Of a stretch of DNA of 64,000 bases, positions 62,713 through 64,000 are shown piece by piece (the stretch's first letter is position 1; every line of letters begins with the position of its first letter). The notes beneath the pieces were generated by a model. That model saw only the letters and a list, made by a program, of their open reading frames with translations. It was not told the origin of the DNA and did not search any database. The stretch spans positions 4,092,001-4,156,000 of the forward strand of contig OZ241994.1 in the NCBI GenBank assembly GCA_965204525.1. Direction: 5' to 3'. The DNA is from Bin5 sp965204525. GTDB lineage: Bacteria; Chloroflexota; Anaerolineae; Caldilineales; Caldilineaceae. Made by a program: the position numbers and the translations under genes.

Positions 62713-62892
62713 TCAGGCTTTCGCAAGGGTGCGGATGCAGGAGGTGCAGAGGCGGCGGGAAACCAGCCTGTCGTTTTCCAGGATTTTGACCTTCTGAATG
62801 TTGACCTTCCACTTATGGCGTGTGGCCTTTCTGGACCAGGGTCGGTTGTTTCCAAACTGAGGACTCTTGCCGCACTGCTGGCATTTTGCCAT
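62713..62892 (-). CDS. rpmB: 50S ribosomal protein L28
   Basis: A 59-residue ribosomal protein. MAKCQQCGKSPQFGNN at the N-terminus is typical of L28 and has a Cys pair that, with CTSCIRT near the C-terminus, could bind zinc. The middle reads TRHKWKVNIQKVKIL. The start at 62892 is chosen over an upstream ATG at 62955 because GGAGGG lies nine bases before it and homologues begin MAK. It is transcribed from a promoter that overlaps the start of divergent degV. Confidence 0.94.
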   Translation of the reverse strand: MAKCQQCGKSPQFGNNRPWSRKATRHKWKVNIQKVKILENDRLVSRRLCTSCIRTLAKA

Positions 62893-62980
62893 GATCTGTT
62901 CCCTCCGGTTCCTCATTGGCCCGTGGTCAGTGAATGCCCACCAACGCCAAACCAATGTTCACGTATCACTGAATTGTCAG

Positions 62981-63009
62981 AGATTATCATACGGCTCAAC
63001 CGTTGTCAA
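62981..63009 (-). promoter_or_regulatory. Sigma-70-type promoter of rpmB
   Basis: On the minus strand -35 TTGACA (63009-63004), a 17-base spacer and -10 TAATCT (62986-62981). It lies about 90 bases before rpmB and touches the upstream in-frame region of degV. Confidence 0.7.
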
Positions 63010-63026
63010 AAGTTGGAGTATCTTCC

Positions 63027-63887
63027 GTGAGCAAGGTTCGTATCGTTACCGACAGTGACGCCAGCATTCCCGCTGAGATCCTGGAAAAATACTCGATTGA
63101 AGTGATCCCCCAGGTCCTGCGGGTAGGGCGGGAACGCTATGAAGATACAGATGAATTCAACGCCGACCGGCTCTTTCAACTGATCCGGGAAAACCAGTCC
63201 GGCGGACGCATACTGCTGCCGGAAGTGGAGGCCCCCGATCTGAGCCGCCTTATGGATGTCTACCAACGGCTGGGTCAGGATGCCGAGGAGATCGTTGCCA
63301 TCCACATGAGCAGCACCCTCAGCCCAATGTGGAGTCAGTCCCGCAAGGCCGCCGATATGATGATGGGACGCTATCGTATCCGCGTCATGGACAGCCAGAC
63401 CACGGCAATGGGCTTGGGCATGCTCGCCGAACTGGCGGCCGAGGCCGCCGAAAACGGGGCGGACCTATATGAAGTCGCCCGTATCGTCAACGGGGCAATC
63501 CCCCATATCTATGTGACTTTCTTCGCCGAAACTCTGTACTATCTCGAACGCAGCGCCCGCCTGGGCGCGGCCCAGAGTGTGCTGGGGACGATGCTGGGGA
63601 TCAAGGCGATGGTCACGATGGAAGACGGACAGCTGATCCCGCTGGAAAAGGTGCAGACCAGGGAAGACGTCGCCGAAAAACTGTACGACTATACCGCCGA
63701 ATTCGCCCAGAATGAACGGATCGGGCTCGTACAGCATCGCTACGAACAGACCCAGGAACAACTGCTGGAGCGTTTAGGGGAAGGGCTCCCGGATATTTCC
63801 GCCAATGTGTGGCGTTATCCACCCAGCCTGGCAGCCCATCTCGGACCAAACGTGATGGGAGTCATCGTATACGAGGGGCTTGGTTGA
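63027..63887 (+). CDS. DegV-family fatty-acid-binding protein
   Basis: A 286-residue protein of the DegV/FakB fold, which binds a fatty acid and, in FakB, presents it to a fatty-acid kinase. VRIVTDSDASIPAEI begins the first domain. HMSSTLSPMWSQSRKAADMM contains the fatty-acid-carboxylate-binding Ser/Thr region. DSQTTAMGLGMLAELAAEAA follows. The GTG at 63027 is preferred (GGAG about eight bases upstream); a TTG at 63003 lies in the rpmB -35 box. No fakA is in the window. Confidence 0.88.
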   Translation: MSKVRIVTDSDASIPAEILEKYSIEVIPQVLRVGRERYEDTDEFNADRLFQLIRENQSGGRILLPEVEAPDLSRLMDVYQRLGQDAEEIVAIHMSSTLSPMWSQSRKAADMMMGRYRIRVMDSQTTAMGLGMLAELAAEAAENGADLYEVARIVNGAIPHIYVTFFAETLYYLERSARLGAAQSVLGTMLGIKAMVTMEDGQLIPLEKVQTREDVAEKLYDYTAEFAQNERIGLVQHRYEQTQEQLLERLGEGLPDISANVWRYPPSLAAHLGPNVMGVIVYEGLG

Positions 63888-63889
63888 CT

Positions 63890-64000
63890 ATGGCCGAGAG
63901 AGCCCTGACGCGTTTACGCAACCTGTTAAATCTGGAGATCCAGACCCGCTGGCGCGAGAGGGCCTTTGCCGGCGGCGTGGCTGCTTTCTGCGAACGCTGG
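63890..64000 (+). CDS. recG: Start of a probable ATP-dependent DNA helicase RecG (partial)
   Basis: The ATG is two bases after the degV stop, and 37 codons are visible before the window ends. The reading LRNLLNLEIQTRWRERAFAG followed by GVAAFCERW resembles the N-terminus of RecG proteins in Chloroflexota and Firmicutes, where LEKxxxLExxxGYxxRAVxGG is common. RecG remodels stalled forks and Holliday junctions. The degV-recG order is common. With so little sequence the name is provisional. Confidence 0.5.
   Translation, partial: MAERALTRLRNLLNLEIQTRWRERAFAGGVAAFCERW

Overview
The window reads as a chromosome segment of a Chloroflexota bacterium, probably of the Anaerolineae/Caldilineae type. 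This is inferred from gene content and style and was not checked against a database. Signs are moderately high GC, the nusA-ylxR-infB-rbfA-nrnA-truB-ribF block, Thr/Pro 'TPTATAT' linkers in surface proteins, a DUF3179 lipoprotein, a bactofilin, a CIRCE-controlled hrcA-grpE pair without dnaK, and relics of an ISKra4-type element.

Layout. 0-7.3 kb: translation and RNA operon on + (end of nusA, ylxR, infB, rbfA, DHH phosphoesterase, truB, ribF). 7.4-10.8 kb: a cytochrome c/PQQ-type propeller lipoprotein and a UGT-like glycosyltransferase. 10.9-18.3 kb, minus strand: sbcC/sbcD, a four-helix membrane protein, a GNAT acetyltransferase, grpE and hrcA, with a clear promoter plus CIRCE operator. 18.2-23.5 kb, minus: envelope polysaccharide genes (polyprenyl-phosphate sugar transferase, GT2, GT39-like). 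23.5-26.1 kb: mobile-element scrap yard (a 0.5-kb deleted ISKra4-like element with target duplication, then a full IS3-family element). 26.3-29.4 kb, minus: glutamate formimidoyltransferase and molybdate transporter modA-modB without modC. 29.5-35 kb: tandem-duplicated FemAB-like transferase, eukaryotic-type UDP-glucose pyrophosphorylase, gamma-glutamyltransferase. 35.2-39.5 kb: three membrane/surface proteins of unknown role. 39.6-40.9 kb: DUF3179 lipoprotein.

The most unusual part is 41.1-50.7 kb. Two copies of a promoter-plus-gene cassette encode an identical 54-residue single-helix membrane protein. They flank a minus-strand operon for a peptide-type ABC transporter (binding protein and two permeases, no ATPase), two paralogous NHL-propeller proteins and a SelA-like PLP enzyme. 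A 105-bp MITE lies inside that operon, and a decayed ISKra4-like copy sits directly before the second cassette.

50.8-64 kb is housekeeping: VOC protein, tRNA-Asn, sigA, dnaG, SCP2-like protein, bactofilin, YprB-like nuclease, recJ, HAD phosphatase, rlmN, rpmB, degV, and the start of what is probably recG. Many promoters match the TTGACA/TATAAT consensus closely, which fits the sigA-type sigma factor encoded here.
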